Below are positions 9,662 to 18,760 of a stretch of DNA of 64,000 bases, piece after piece. This DNA comes from JANQPX01 sp965204405 (lineage in GTDB: Bacteria > Pseudomonadota > Alphaproteobacteria > Geminicoccales > Geminicoccaceae), in contig CBDBEN010000002.1 in NCBI GenBank assembly GCA_965204405.1, forward strand, positions 372,001 through 436,000, given 5' to 3'. Position 1 is the first letter of the stretch. Each line of letters begins with the position of its first letter. A program made the position numbers and the translations under genes. The notes beneath the pieces were generated by a model. That model was not told the origin of the DNA. It worked only from the letters and a program-made list of their open reading frames with translations, and did no database searches.

Positions 9662-11886
9662 GTTTCGCCCTCCCGATCAGCTGGAGACGTTGGCCTTCTT
9701 GGAAAGGTAATGCGCCCCGAAATCGGCGGTTGATCCTTCATGACAAACTTGATGGACTCTTTCGTGACTGGGTTTTCACCGTCCGGCGGCAATAGCCTAC
9801 CGGCTTCCCTGTCCTTATGAGCTTCCGGCTGGCCTTCGGATCTCTCCCAATTGATTTCGGGATCCGTCATCGTCCGGATGACCTTCCATGTAATGACTGG
9901 GACGGCATGATCCGCAGATGTTCCATCCCGGTGCCTTTCGAAGCTGTCCCGGGCTTCGTCGACCTCAATATGCATGATCGCGCAGGCATTGCCGTGAAAG
10001 TGATGCAGCTGGCTGTCATACCGGATTTTGCCCTGGCGCGTCCTTTTGCTGGTCGAGGTTGCGAATTGGCCTCTCCGGCCAAGCTCAAGCTGATGGATCG
10101 GCCCCCCCGCAAGCTCATGGATGCGCCGCCGTTTCCAGCGCCGCTCCTTACCGATCGCCATTGAGGCGTGGTAGGCGCAATGCATGTCGCCGACAAGGAA
10201 CAGCAGCCGGTCGATGTCCTGATCATGGATGAAGTCGATGATCTCATCGCGTTGGAGACGAAAGGCGGCCCCGCACCACTTGTCGGCGGCGCGGTCCTCG
10301 CTGTCTTCGGCAGATGGATCCGCCGACGATATCACCTCGGCAACGAACGGCACGCTGGAGACCACGAATTTCAAATCATCCCGGTGGCGCACCAGCCATT
10401 TTTTGAAGGCGCACATCTGATCGTCGTCGATCATCCGGCTGTTCTCGTGGCGCCGGCGCTCCGTCCTGGTGTCCATCACGAAGAACTGCACGGCTCCATG
10501 GCTGAACTCATAATATCGAGTTCCGGGGGGATGACGGCTTTGGACATAGTCTCGATAGGCCGCCATCGCTTCGCCCTTATATCGACCGGCCGCGAAGTCG
10601 TCTGGCTCCCAACCCTCAGGGACGTCGTCCTCGTCTGGCGGTTCGCGGTCGAGAGAGAACTGGTCGATCAATTCGTGATCGTCCATGGACATATAGTGGC
10701 TGCCACGTCTCAAAAATGCTCGCTGATAGCGGTCCTCGAACCAGGCTTCCCGGTAGGCTTCGCGATAGCGCTCCTTATGGGGAACACGGTTAATTTCGGG
10801 CACGTCGAAATAGATCTGATCGCCTGCGTGGATCGTGAATGCCGGCTTCATGTAGCAAGGGGCGAATGGCTTTGAGGAGACAACCCCGGCAACATCGCTG
10901 CCTTGAGTCGGCCCGGTCTGATCCACATTCCCGTTGGCCTTGATCAGCCGCTCTCCATCGATGAACTCACCATGTCTGTCCACCATCAGCATGACGCCCT
11001 CGACGTCATGTTTCTCCTCATCACCCTCATCCTCGCCGTCGTCTCCGCCGGGCCATGTGCCTACATTGACAGCTGGAGAAAAGGCCAGGATTCCTGAAGC
11101 ACCGGAACGGGCACCATAGAGGATCTGTCCCGGAGAGGGCCGGCTCTTTCCTTCGTCGAATCGGATTTCATGGCCGGCAAACAGCGCTTCGAGTTTCAAG
11201 AATGGGCTGCGCAGAAGCGGTTGTCCCGGCCATTTGCCGCCACTGCCTAGAAAGACAGCGGCATGGCTTCCCCCGATTGCCAAGCTGACAAGCCATCGCC
11301 CCCATTTCCTGCCTGTCAGCCAGCGTCCAAAGAGAATTTTCAGTGCTTCAATCTTTCTCGGCCGTGGCGCTGGTTTTCGATCGGAGATGGGGCGTTTAAG
11401 GGACTCCCTCGCGGCAAACGCCCCGACGATCTGGAGTGCCTGCATGCCGACATTGTTGATCGAGACGACCGAAAGGTTGCAGCTTCCGAGCAGGAAGGCG
11501 AACGGCAGGGACTTCGAGCAGGTTCGGCTGGGAAAGGTGGTGAAATTCGCAGATGTCGTGTGGCTGTCGGTTTCGATACTCCCCGATTTGGATCGGAAGC
11601 TCGCGACCAATTCATACTCGGAGGAGGGTTCCAGGTCATGGATGTCGACCGTACCGGTAAAGTCCCGATCCTCCTTCAGGGCGGTATTGTCCGATCGCTG
11701 CGGGACAATCCGGTTGTTCGAATCGCGGACTGTATATACCACTTCGCAATGGTGGCGCGTTCCCTGGAACCAGGCTCTTGCCGAGCGGTCGGTCGTGTGG
11801 CCGATGACCAGATGTCCGATCGGCATTTGGTCGCGATCGAGCAGTTGCAGGCCGCTGCCATCGATGTCGTCAATGGGATCGCTCAT
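9658..11886 (-). CDS. PhoD-like metallophosphatase
   Basis: First gene of the phosphatase-GMC-hydrolase operon. It starts with a beta-sandwich-like segment (IGHLVIGHTTDRSARAWFQG) as in the N-terminal domain of alkaline phosphatase D. The metallophosphoesterase core then shows HAGDQIYFD, MDDHELID, FVVSSVPFV and LFLVGDMHCAYHASM, which supply the expected metal ligands. PhoD enzymes hydrolyse phosphomono- or diesters and are usually Tat-exported; no twin-arginine signal is seen here, so a cytoplasmic or atypical location is likely. I chose ATG at 11886 (MSDPIDD); a TTG 75 bp upstream would add 25 residues but neither start has a good ribosome site. The stop overlaps the GMC start by 4 bp. Confidence 0.78.
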   Translation of the reverse strand: MSDPIDDIDGSGLQLLDRDQMPIGHLVIGHTTDRSARAWFQGTRHHCEVVYTVRDSNNRIVPQRSDNTALKEDRDFTGTVDIHDLEPSSEYELVASFRSKSGSIETDSHTTSANFTTFPSRTCSKSLPFAFLLGSCNLSVVSINNVGMQALQIVGAFAARESLKRPISDRKPAPRPRKIEALKILFGRWLTGRKWGRWLVSLAIGGSHAAVFLGSGGKWPGQPLLRSPFLKLEALFAGHEIRFDEGKSRPSPGQILYGARSGASGILAFSPAVNVGTWPGGDDGEDEGDEEKHDVEGVMLMVDRHGEFIDGERLIKANGNVDQTGPTQGSDVAGVVSSKPFAPCYMKPAFTIHAGDQIYFDVPEINRVPHKERYREAYREAWFEDRYQRAFLRRGSHYMSMDDHELIDQFSLDREPPDEDDVPEGWEPDDFAAGRYKGEAMAAYRDYVQSRHPPGTRYYEFSHGAVQFFVMDTRTERRRHENSRMIDDDQMCAFKKWLVRHRDDLKFVVSSVPFVAEVISSADPSAEDSEDRAADKWCGAAFRLQRDEIIDFIHDQDIDRLLFLVGDMHCAYHASMAIGKERRWKRRRIHELAGGPIHQLELGRRGQFATSTSKRTRQGKIRYDSQLHHFHGNACAIMHIEVDEARDSFERHRDGTSADHAVPVITWKVIRTMTDPEINWERSEGQPEAHKDREAGRLLPPDGENPVTKESIKFVMKDQPPISGRITFPRRPTSPADREGET

Positions 11887-12111
11887 CAAATCAGACCAGG
11901 GTAATGGTGAAACACAATCAGCCTGCGAATCGCCCGTGCGTGATGGAGCATGTGCCGTCAATACCGATCAACGGCAATACGCATGTCGGACAAATTAAGC
12001 TGTGAAAGGTGGTTACATCTATGAAGTAGTTCACTTCAAGGGTTTTTGTCGGGCTGCCGACCGGCAAAGGTTGGCGTCTCAGCAGCCCTTGCTCTTGGCT
12101 AGATGTTGTGC

Positions 12112-14078
12112 TCAGTGCCGCTCGTCGCTGGTATGGTCGGCAAGGGCCGTGGGCCTGGTGGTCTCCGGCCTGGTGCGATCCTCCATGTCGGGGGAGAGCG
12201 TTTCGGACGGCTTTCTCGATGACCATGCATCGCGGGCGAGGAAGCCACCGGACTGACGTTCCCAGAGGTCGGCGTAAAGCCCGCCCTTGGCGAGGAGGTC
12301 GTCATGGCTGCCTTCTTCGATGATCCGGCCCTCATCCATGATCACCAGCCTGTCCATCGCCGCGATCGTGGAAAGGCGGTGCGCGATGGCGATGACTGTC
12401 TTGCCTGACATGAGGTTGTCGAATTGCTCCTGGATCGCTGCTTCGACCTCGGAATCGAGAGCGGAGGTCGCCTCGTCCAGAACCAGGATCGGGGCATCCT
12501 TCAAGAGCACGCGCGCGATCGCGACCCTTTGGCGCTGGCCGCCGGAAAGCTTGACGCCGCGTTCACCGACATGAGCGCGATAGCCTTTTCTGCCGCGGAA
12601 ATCCATAAGGTCGGGTACGAAGGAAGCTGCATGAGCCTTTTCGGCAGCCTCGATCGCTTCCTCTTCGCTCACTTCCGGGCGGCCATAGACGATATTGGCC
12701 ATCACGGATCGATGCAGAAGGGAGGTGTCCTGGGTCACCATGCCGATATTCGAGCGAAGGCTTTCCTGATTGACGCGCGCGATGTCCTGACCATCGATCA
12801 GGATACGCCCGCCTTCGAGATCGTGGAAGCGAAGGAGAAGGTTGACCAGGGTTGATTTCCCGGCCCCGGAGCGGCCGACCAGCCCGACTTTCTCGCCGGG
12901 TTTGATGGTGAGCGACAGCCCCTCGATGACGCCTTTGCCCTTGCCGTAGTTGAAATCGATATCGTCGTAACGGATTTCACCCCTGGTGACGCGGAGTGCT
13001 GGTGCGTCCGGTATGTCGACCACATCCTGGGGCTGGGCGATGGTCTGGATGCCGTCCTGAACGATGCCGATGAACTCGAAGACCATCGTCACCGTCCACA
13101 TGATCCAAGTGGACATATTGTTGATTCTGAGAACCAGCCCTGCTGCCAGCGCAAAGGCACCGAGCGTGATCGCTCCATCCGCCCAAAGCCATAGGGCGGT
13201 GAAGCCTGTCGCCACGATCAGGGCGCCGTTGATTGCATAGACGGAAAACTTGAGCGCGGTCAGAAGCCGAAGCTGGGCCAGAAATTTCTCTGTGTGATCC
13301 TCCATGGCGAAGCGGGCATAAGCGTCCTCGCGCTCGGCATGGGCGAAAAGCTTGACGGTCAGGATATTGGTGTAGCTGTCGACGATGCGCCCGGTCAGCA
13401 TGGAGCGGGCTTCCGACATGATCCGCGACCGTTCCTTGATATGGGGCACGAACAGGACCAGCACGGCGATGAACAGCACCAGCCAGATGAGCAGCGGAAT
13501 CACCAGCCTGAGATCGGCGGAGGAAAACAGCACCGCAGCGCTGGTGACGTAGATCACCATGAACCAAAGCGCATCGGTGATCTGCACCGCGCTATCTCGA
13601 AGCGCGCCCGCGGTCTGGACGACCTTGGTGGTGATCCGCCCGGCGAAGTCGTTTTGAAAGAAAGCCATGCTCTGGCGCAGCACGTAGCGGTGGCTTGCCA
13701 GCGGATCATGTTGGTAAAGGTCGGCGAGAGTGTCTGGTGGACCAGGAGATCATGGATGAAGAACACCGCAGGCCTGGCGATCAAGGCGACGAAGCCCATC
13801 CAGACGAGCATAGTTCCGTGCTGATCGAAAAAGGTTTCGGGATCCGATGCATCGCGAACCAAGTCCACGATCTCACCGAGAAAGGCGAACAGCGAGACTT
13901 CGATCAGGGCAGCAGCCAGCCCGACCGCCAGAAGGGCGAGAAAGAGGGGCCAGACCTGGCGCACGAAATACCAATAGAACGGCAAAAGCTCTCGTGGCGG
14001 CTGCTCGACGGGATGGTTCTTGTAAGAATCGATCAGCGTTTCAAATCGAGCAAAGAGAGCTTCTATCTTTTTTATCAT
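12112..14078 (-). pseudogene. ABC exporter (membrane-ATPase fusion), frameshifted
   Basis: An MsbA/ATM-type half-transporter broken by a single-base loss. The first piece (from ATG 14078, preceded by TTGGAG at good spacing) encodes the first membrane helices and reads into TLSPTFTNMIRWQ. At 13693-13694 the frame changes and continues as HRYVLRQSMAFFQNDF, exactly where an intact exporter would. The second piece has the remaining helices and an intact ATPase: Walker A GRSGAGKST, signature LSGGQRQR, Walker B ILVLDEATSALD, and H-loop AHRLS. No slippery run is present at the break, so this looks like a true mutation or a sequencing error rather than programmed frameshifting. If intact, it would export a lipid or drug-like molecule across the inner membrane. 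Confidence 0.82.
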
Positions 14079-14412
14079 GCGCCGTCTCCAAGCCTGATCA
14101 TCAGCCAGCGTTGTCGAACCTGACACTGGCGCTATCGATCTCGATTATCGCTGATTTACCAACCGTTCGGCGCGTCCCATGAAAAGGATCGGGACGCAGC
14201 TTTCCGGTCAACAATGATGCGGCATGCGATCTCCTGCACACCCGGTATTCTAAGTCAGCAGACAGCCCCAAAATCTTGATATGGTGGCTTTTAGCCTCGT
14301 TTTACAGCCCAAGACAGCGGGCGACCGTCGAGGCTATGGCCCAAATCCGCCCGCCGCCCGTGATCGATGCTCGAGTGATCTTATCGGCTATGGCTCTATC
14401 GTGGTGGTACCA
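14079..14412. other. Non-coding interval upstream of the ABC exporter
   Basis: I see no credible gene here. It precedes the exporter gene and ends at a 10-bp palindrome and a palindromic repeat element, both listed separately. Confidence 0.5.
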
Positions 14413-14413
14413 C
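14404..14413. promoter_or_regulatory. Perfect 10-bp palindrome GTGGTACCAC
   Basis: GTGGTACCAC reads the same on both strands and resembles the TGGTACCA cores bound by GntR/FadR-type regulators. It sits directly beside the TA-flanked repeat starting at 14413, so it could equally be chance or part of the insertion site. No GntR gene is in the window. Confidence 0.25.
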
Positions 14414-14543
14414 TAAAGCATTTTTCGATCTTATGAAGTCACCACCAGCCCTCTCCTCCGCCCAATCACCCTATATGGTCGGGATCCTGCGGGTGGTTGG
14501 GCGGGGGAGAGGGCTGGTTCCGTTTGATCGGAAAACGCTCTAG
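14413..14543. repeat. MITE-like palindromic repeat, copy 1
   Basis: The ends are inverted repeats, CTAAAGCATTTTTCGATC and the complement of CTAGAGCGTTTTCCGATC, matching at 15 of 18 positions, each beginning with a TA dinucleotide as in IS630/Tc1-type targets. Inside, 14445-14471 and 14491-14517 form a 27-bp stem whose only two mismatches would be G-U pairs in RNA. A related copy lies at 42816-42944 in the opposite orientation. The TAG stop codon of the DUF6489 gene lies within the right end. Confidence 0.75.
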
Positions 14544-14812
14544 GTCTTGCCTGTTTTGTCAGGTGGGTCGCCACCGCCGGTCATGCCGCTCATGAATTGG
14601 CGCCAGAACTGCTCCTGAAGCTGACCAACGCCCTTAATGCTTTCTGGAAACCACGTCTTGAGCATGGTTTCCGGATCGGTATTCGCCAGATGTTTCGAGA
14701 GCTGTTCCTGAAGCTGCGCGACCAATTCGTCCTGCATGGACTCGATATTGGGAAGGCCGAGGAAGGCGCGGGCCTCTTGGGGGGTGCAATCGATGTCGAT
14801 GGTCACTTTCAA
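14540..14812 (-). CDS. DUF6489 family small protein
   Basis: A 90-residue protein opening with MKVTIDIDCTPQEARAFLGLP and continuing with a helix rich in Gln and Leu (DELVAQLQEQLSKHL), then FPESIKGVGQLQEQFWRQFMSG. The N-terminal pattern of a short strand followed by CTPxEAR and FLGLP matches the DUF6489 family of alphaproteobacteria, whose function is unknown. The start is TTG, the only in-frame choice at the conserved N-terminus, with AAGG upstream. Its stop codon falls inside the terminal repeat of the palindromic element just downstream, so the C-terminus may have been set by that insertion. Confidence 0.7.
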   Translation of the reverse strand: MKVTIDIDCTPQEARAFLGLPNIESMQDELVAQLQEQLSKHLANTDPETMLKTWFPESIKGVGQLQEQFWRQFMSGMTGGGDPPDKTGKT

Positions 14813-14992
14813 GGCAATCGACCTTTCTCATGAATCAGCTCATTGAGTAGCAGATCGACGCCGAATGGTCACCTAGTGGTTTGACCGGCTCATTTGTTAC
14901 TCATCAGCTTGGGCGGCACATCCTGTCGAGCCGATACGCTGACTGCTGGACAAGGTCCGGGCTACGGAAACCTTCCATATCGTTTTTTACCG

Positions 14993-15712
14993 CTATGAGT
15001 CGGAACGCTCCATAACCACATTTCCTGTTGGATCGAGGATCTGCAGCGTGACCGGGCCAAGGCCGGTCGCCATGGATTGCCAGCGCTCGAACAGGGCATT
15101 CATATAGCTGCTCTGGCCCGCTTCGGGGACGCTGGTCCAGGTGTCGGTAGCGATCACCTGAACACCGCCGCCGCCGGTCGAACGAACGTCGGTGAAGAGG
15201 TTGATCCCGGCAACGGATACGGCGCGATCGTTCAGATCCACGACGGTCTCGCGGAAACTTTTCACGGCTGCAGGCTCTTCGCCCGGTGCCACCTCGGCCA
15301 GCCGCTGTAGCGCCTTAGCGGCTTCGCTCGCCCCGTTTGACGCGGCGGCGCCGTTTGAGGCGGCCGTCGGTGCGGGTGCGGGTGCGGGTGTCGCAGGCGC
15401 TGCCGTGACGGCTGCCGGCTGTGCTGGTGCTGTGCCCGGAGGATCCAGGAGCGGGCCGTAGATCCAGCCCTGCTGGTTCAAATTGGTGAATTCGACGAAG
15501 ACCCATTCACCTTTCGAGGCGATTTCCACCATCGCTTCGCCGGCGTTGATCGTCAGCAAGATCTGGGCATTGGTGCTTGGCCCGGTCCTGACATTGACGT
15601 TTTCGCGGCTGACCGACAGGCGGTCGCCGGGGGCCGCTATGGCACGATCAGTTGTCCAAACCGCTGAGCCCAAGAGGGCTGCCAGTGATGCGGCAACGAC
15701 GGCCAGTTTCAT
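14993..15712 (-). CDS. Secreted SH3-domain protein
   Basis: Starts at ATG 15712, 6 nt after GGAG; upstream in-frame ATGs at 15718 and 15724 are less well placed. The N-terminus MKLAVVAASLAALLGSAVW is a signal peptide. A bacterial SH3 (SH3b) domain follows, with VNVRTGPSTNAQILLTI and the closing GEWVFVEF...QQGWIYGPLL. A Pro/Ala linker (about residues 105-145) leads to a C-terminal domain of roughly 100 residues that I do not recognise. SH3b domains generally bind peptidoglycan or other surface ligands, so a periplasmic cell-wall-associated role is likely. It is a single gene with no clear operon partner. Confidence 0.75.
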   Translation of the reverse strand: MKLAVVAASLAALLGSAVWTTDRAIAAPGDRLSVSRENVNVRTGPSTNAQILLTINAGEAMVEIASKGEWVFVEFTNLNQQGWIYGPLLDPPGTAPAQPAAVTAAPATPAPAPAPTAASNGAAASNGASEAAKALQRLAEVAPGEEPAAVKSFRETVVDLNDRAVSVAGINLFTDVRSTGGGGVQVIATDTWTSVPEAGQSSYMNALFERWQSMATGLGPVTLQILDPTGNVVMERSDS

Positions 15713-16095
15713 CGGCATCTCCATTTCTTGAAAACCTGTGGCCTGCCGGCCTCTCTCCCCGCCGTCAGGCTGCAACTACCCGCCGCGTCTGATGACGCTC
15801 AGGCAAGTAGATCGAATGCTTGTCGAAATAGACTCAAACGCCTTGAACAGCAAGGACCAAACACCTCCGGTTGGCTTAGAGATCATAACTCTTCAGCGTT
15901 CCTAACTTCAAAGGTGCAGGCTTCATTACCTCAACTATACCTGGGATTGCTTATACAGAATTTGTCGATGCTGAATATCCCCAAGTGGAAAAAACGACAA
16001 TGTCCATGGCCAACGGGATCATACCGCCGTAACGTCCCAGAGGGATAGCCGCCTATCAAGAAATGCCAACTTCGTCCGAATGAGGAGATGTGGAC
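15713..16095. other. Intergenic interval between divergent genes
   Basis: Separates the SH3-domain gene (minus) from the GFA-like gene (plus) and should hold both promoters. It is less GC-rich than its flanks. I find no convincing small gene, RNA or hairpin in it. Confidence 0.4.
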
Positions 16096-16521
16096 ATGGC
16101 CGACAGTGAAGCCTCGGTGGAGGGATCTTGCCTTTGCGGGCGTGTCCGTTTCCGGGTAGCGGGACCGTTGCGCCCTGTCGTCGGATGTCACTGCACGCAA
16201 TGTCGAAAGCAGACCGGACACTATTTGGCGGCCACAGGAACGAAGCTTAAATATTTCGAGCTGATCGAGGATCGTGGCCTCAAATGGTATGAGGCCAGCG
16301 ATATCGCCAGGCGAGGCTTTTGCGGCGACTGCGGCTCGACGCTTTTTTGGCAAGCTCATGGTGCTGATCAAATCGCAATTGCGGCGGGCTCCATCGACGG
16401 CCCGACCGGCATCGAGACGGCGGCCCATATTTTCGTTGCCGACCAGGGCGACTACTACACGCTGGACAAGAGCCTGCCTCAGTTCCCTCAAGGTGATGCC
16501 GGTGTCCCGAGCCCGGATTAG
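16096..16521 (+). CDS. GFA-family zinc-binding protein
   Basis: A 141-residue protein of the GFA/Mss4-like fold. The zinc ligands are visible: SCLCGRVRF, then GCHCTQCRKQTGHY, and RGFCGDCGSTLFW, followed by the characteristic AIAAGSID. The founding member was described as a glutathione-dependent formaldehyde-activating enzyme, but most homologues have no proven reaction. ATG 16096 is preferred because GAGGAG lies 8 nt upstream; a GTG at 16090 would overlap that spacing. It stands alone between unrelated genes, so context adds little. Confidence 0.85.
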   Translation: MADSEASVEGSCLCGRVRFRVAGPLRPVVGCHCTQCRKQTGHYLAATGTKLKYFELIEDRGLKWYEASDIARRGFCGDCGSTLFWQAHGADQIAIAAGSIDGPTGIETAAHIFVADQGDYYTLDKSLPQFPQGDAGVPSPD

Positions 16522-16642
16522 TTCATGACCGCATCCTTCGATACATGCCAAGCTCTATCACTGGCCTTGGAATCAATGTGTTACACGTCTCGCCCCAGGG
16601 GGGCCTTCTGATGTGGCGATACCCCTGGTCGGCGGGAGGCTT

Positions 16643-17932
16643 TTATCGAAAGAGATCGTCGAGCTCTCGATAATCCGGAAGGGTCCTGTCAATCGGTGTG
16701 CCTTGGCGCAGCACGATGCGGTCCGCTTGCGGCCGGGATAGGAGTTCGCTCGGGTTGCGCGCGTTGAACAGCACCAGATCGGCAGGGGCACCCGGCAGGA
16801 GGCGTCCGGCGTGTTCCAAGCCCATGATGTCGGCGGGTGTCGCGGTGACGGCTTTTGGCCAAGCACCGATAGGCCGGTCGAGATGGGCAATCCTGACGGC
16901 TTCCCTGAACACTTCCAGCATATCGTGGTCGCCATAGCCGTAAAACGGGTCCCGGCAATTGTCGGAGGCGAGCGCAACCAGCGTCCCTTGATCCGCCAAT
17001 TCATGCAGCAGTGTCACCCCTCGCCAACGCGGCGTCCGTTCCGGCACCCGGTCTTGCAAATAGAGATTGCACATCGGCAGACTGACCACGGCAATTCCGG
17101 CTTGCTTGACGAGGTCCAAAGTCCCTGCAACCACCCGCGGCGGTTGGCGGGAGAGGGAACAGCAATGGCCGCAGGTGATGGCCCCCTGGAATCGATTGCG
17201 GAGAGCGGCCTTCGCGATCTCGCCAAGGGATACCGAGAAGGGATCGTCGGTCTCGTCAACATGAAAATCGAGGTCCAGGCCACGGTCAGCGGCGAGACGA
17301 AAGACGTGATCGAGGCGTTGGTCCAGGTCTGGCAGCATATAGGTCACGGCACCGTAAACGCCGCCAGCATCAGCGACGATATCGGCAAGCTCGCTCGCAA
17401 GAGGCTCCTCGACCATATCGATCGACAGGAGGGAAACTGCCTGCAATGTGATGCGCTCGGCCCATTCCTCGCGAAGCTCGGTGAATACCGGCCAGGAAAT
17501 GCGATGCTGCGGCGGCACACTGTCCAGGTGGGTGCGCATTGCAGTGGTGCCATGAGCATAAGCGCATTTGAGGCCGAACTCGAAGCGCCGCCTTACATCA
17601 TCTGACGACCAGTTTCGCCGGCGATCATCACCAACGGTGTTCAAAGCGCCAAGGAAGGTTCCGTCAGGGTTCTCGGCCCTTGGCCAGATATGCCCCTTGT
17701 CGAGGTGTGTATGCATATCGACGAAGCCTGGCCACACATAGCCACCTTGCTGATCGATCACCGGCACGGAAGCGCTGTTTTCCGGCACGGAGCCTCGTTC
17801 GCCAAGCCGGGCAACCTTGCCATCCCGTATCTCGATGGTCATCAGCCCGTCTCCGGACCGGCCTTCCTGACCGTCCAGGAGGCAGACAGGAACGGTGGCG
17901 TTGACGATCGAGAGATTCGGGCCGTTCATCAC
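16643..17932 (-). CDS. Cytosine-deaminase-like amidohydrolase
   Basis: A 429-residue metal-dependent hydrolase of the cytosine deaminase branch. Visible ligands and motifs in order: PGFVDMHTHLDKGH (HTH at 74-76), DFHVDETDDPF, ITCGHCCSLS and ASDNCRDPFYGYGD, and a closing LLPGAPADLVLFNARNP typical of amidohydrolases. Such enzymes deaminate cytosine or related aminopyrimidines in the cytoplasm. The ATG lies 4 bp downstream of the permease stop, and the neighbouring NMT1-type transporter suggests the substrate is an imported pyrimidine, such as cytosine or a thiamine-pyrimidine degradation product. That substrate link is inference. Confidence 0.8.
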   Translation of the reverse strand: MMNGPNLSIVNATVPVCLLDGQEGRSGDGLMTIEIRDGKVARLGERGSVPENSASVPVIDQQGGYVWPGFVDMHTHLDKGHIWPRAENPDGTFLGALNTVGDDRRRNWSSDDVRRRFEFGLKCAYAHGTTAMRTHLDSVPPQHRISWPVFTELREEWAERITLQAVSLLSIDMVEEPLASELADIVADAGGVYGAVTYMLPDLDQRLDHVFRLAADRGLDLDFHVDETDDPFSVSLGEIAKAALRNRFQGAITCGHCCSLSRQPPRVVAGTLDLVKQAGIAVVSLPMCNLYLQDRVPERTPRWRGVTLLHELADQGTLVALASDNCRDPFYGYGDHDMLEVFREAVRIAHLDRPIGAWPKAVTATPADIMGLEHAGRLLPGAPADLVLFNARNPSELLSRPQADRIVLRQGTPIDRTLPDYRELDDLFR

Positions 17933-17935
17933 GCT

Positions 17936-18760
17936 TCAACGCTCCCGTTTGATCGCGCTCTCATGCCATTTCCTGAGCAGAAGATGGGAGAGCAGCGAGA
18001 AAAACAGAAAAATCAGAATGCCGGTCACGGAGATCAGGATGAGCGCTGCGAACATTCTCGGAATATTGAGGCGATAGCCAGCTTCCAGGATCCTATAGGC
18101 GAGGCCTGAGCCTGCCCCCGCCGTGCCGGCGGCAAATTCTGCGACGATGGCACCGATCAGGGAGAGTCCGCCCGCAATCTTGAGGCCGCCCAGGAAATAG
18201 GGCATGGCGGCGGGAAGGCGAAGGAAACGTAAGGTCTGCCAACGGCTTGCGCCATAGAGCTTGTAGAGGTCGACCAGATGGTGATCCGCGCTGTTCAAGC
18301 CGAGCGTGGTGTTGGCGAGGATCGGGAAGAACGCGACCAGCCAGGCGCAGATCAACAGGGCCGCATAGGTGCTGTCCACATAGATCAGGATCAGCGGTGC
18401 GATCGAGATCACTGGGGTCACCTGGAGGATGACGGCAAAGGGAAAGAGGCTTAGCTCCACCCATTTGGAGAGGCTGAACAAGACGGCCAATCCGACGCCG
18501 CCGACGGTCGCCAATAGGAGAGCGGAAAAGGTGATTTGGAGCGTTACCAGCAGAGAGCCGGAGAGTGTGGCCCAATCGTCGATCAAGCTCTTCAGAACTA
18601 GGCTCGGGCCCGGGAGGATATAAGGCGGGATCTCGTTGATCCGGACGATGGTTTCCCAAAAGCCGAGGGCGATCAGCCCAATTGCCAGGGGAGAGGCAAT
18701 GCGCACGATCCGTTCCAGGCGTTTGCTGCTTGGTGCCTGTTGCTGCGTGGCATCGGTCAT
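17936..18760 (-). CDS. ABC transporter permease (SsuC/ThiX type)
   Basis: Inner-membrane permease of about 274 residues with six predicted helices beginning at IASPLAIGLIALGFWETIV. The cytoplasmic coupling segment is recognisable in DLYKLYGASRWQTLRFLRLPAAMPYF. This family moves nitrate, sulfonates, taurine and thiamine pyrimidines. ATG 18760 overlaps the stop of the ATPase gene (ATGA), which fixes the start better than the longer frame upstream. With the ATPase and the deaminase it forms one operon; the matching binding protein is encoded about 1.6 kb away at 20311-21312. Confidence 0.85.
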   Translation of the reverse strand: MTDATQQQAPSSKRLERIVRIASPLAIGLIALGFWETIVRINEIPPYILPGPSLVLKSLIDDWATLSGSLLVTLQITFSALLLATVGGVGLAVLFSLSKWVELSLFPFAVILQVTPVISIAPLILIYVDSTYAALLICAWLVAFFPILANTTLGLNSADHHLVDLYKLYGASRWQTLRFLRLPAAMPYFLGGLKIAGGLSLIGAIVAEFAAGTAGAGSGLAYRILEAGYRLNIPRMFAALILISVTGILIFLFFSLLSHLLLRKWHESAIKRER

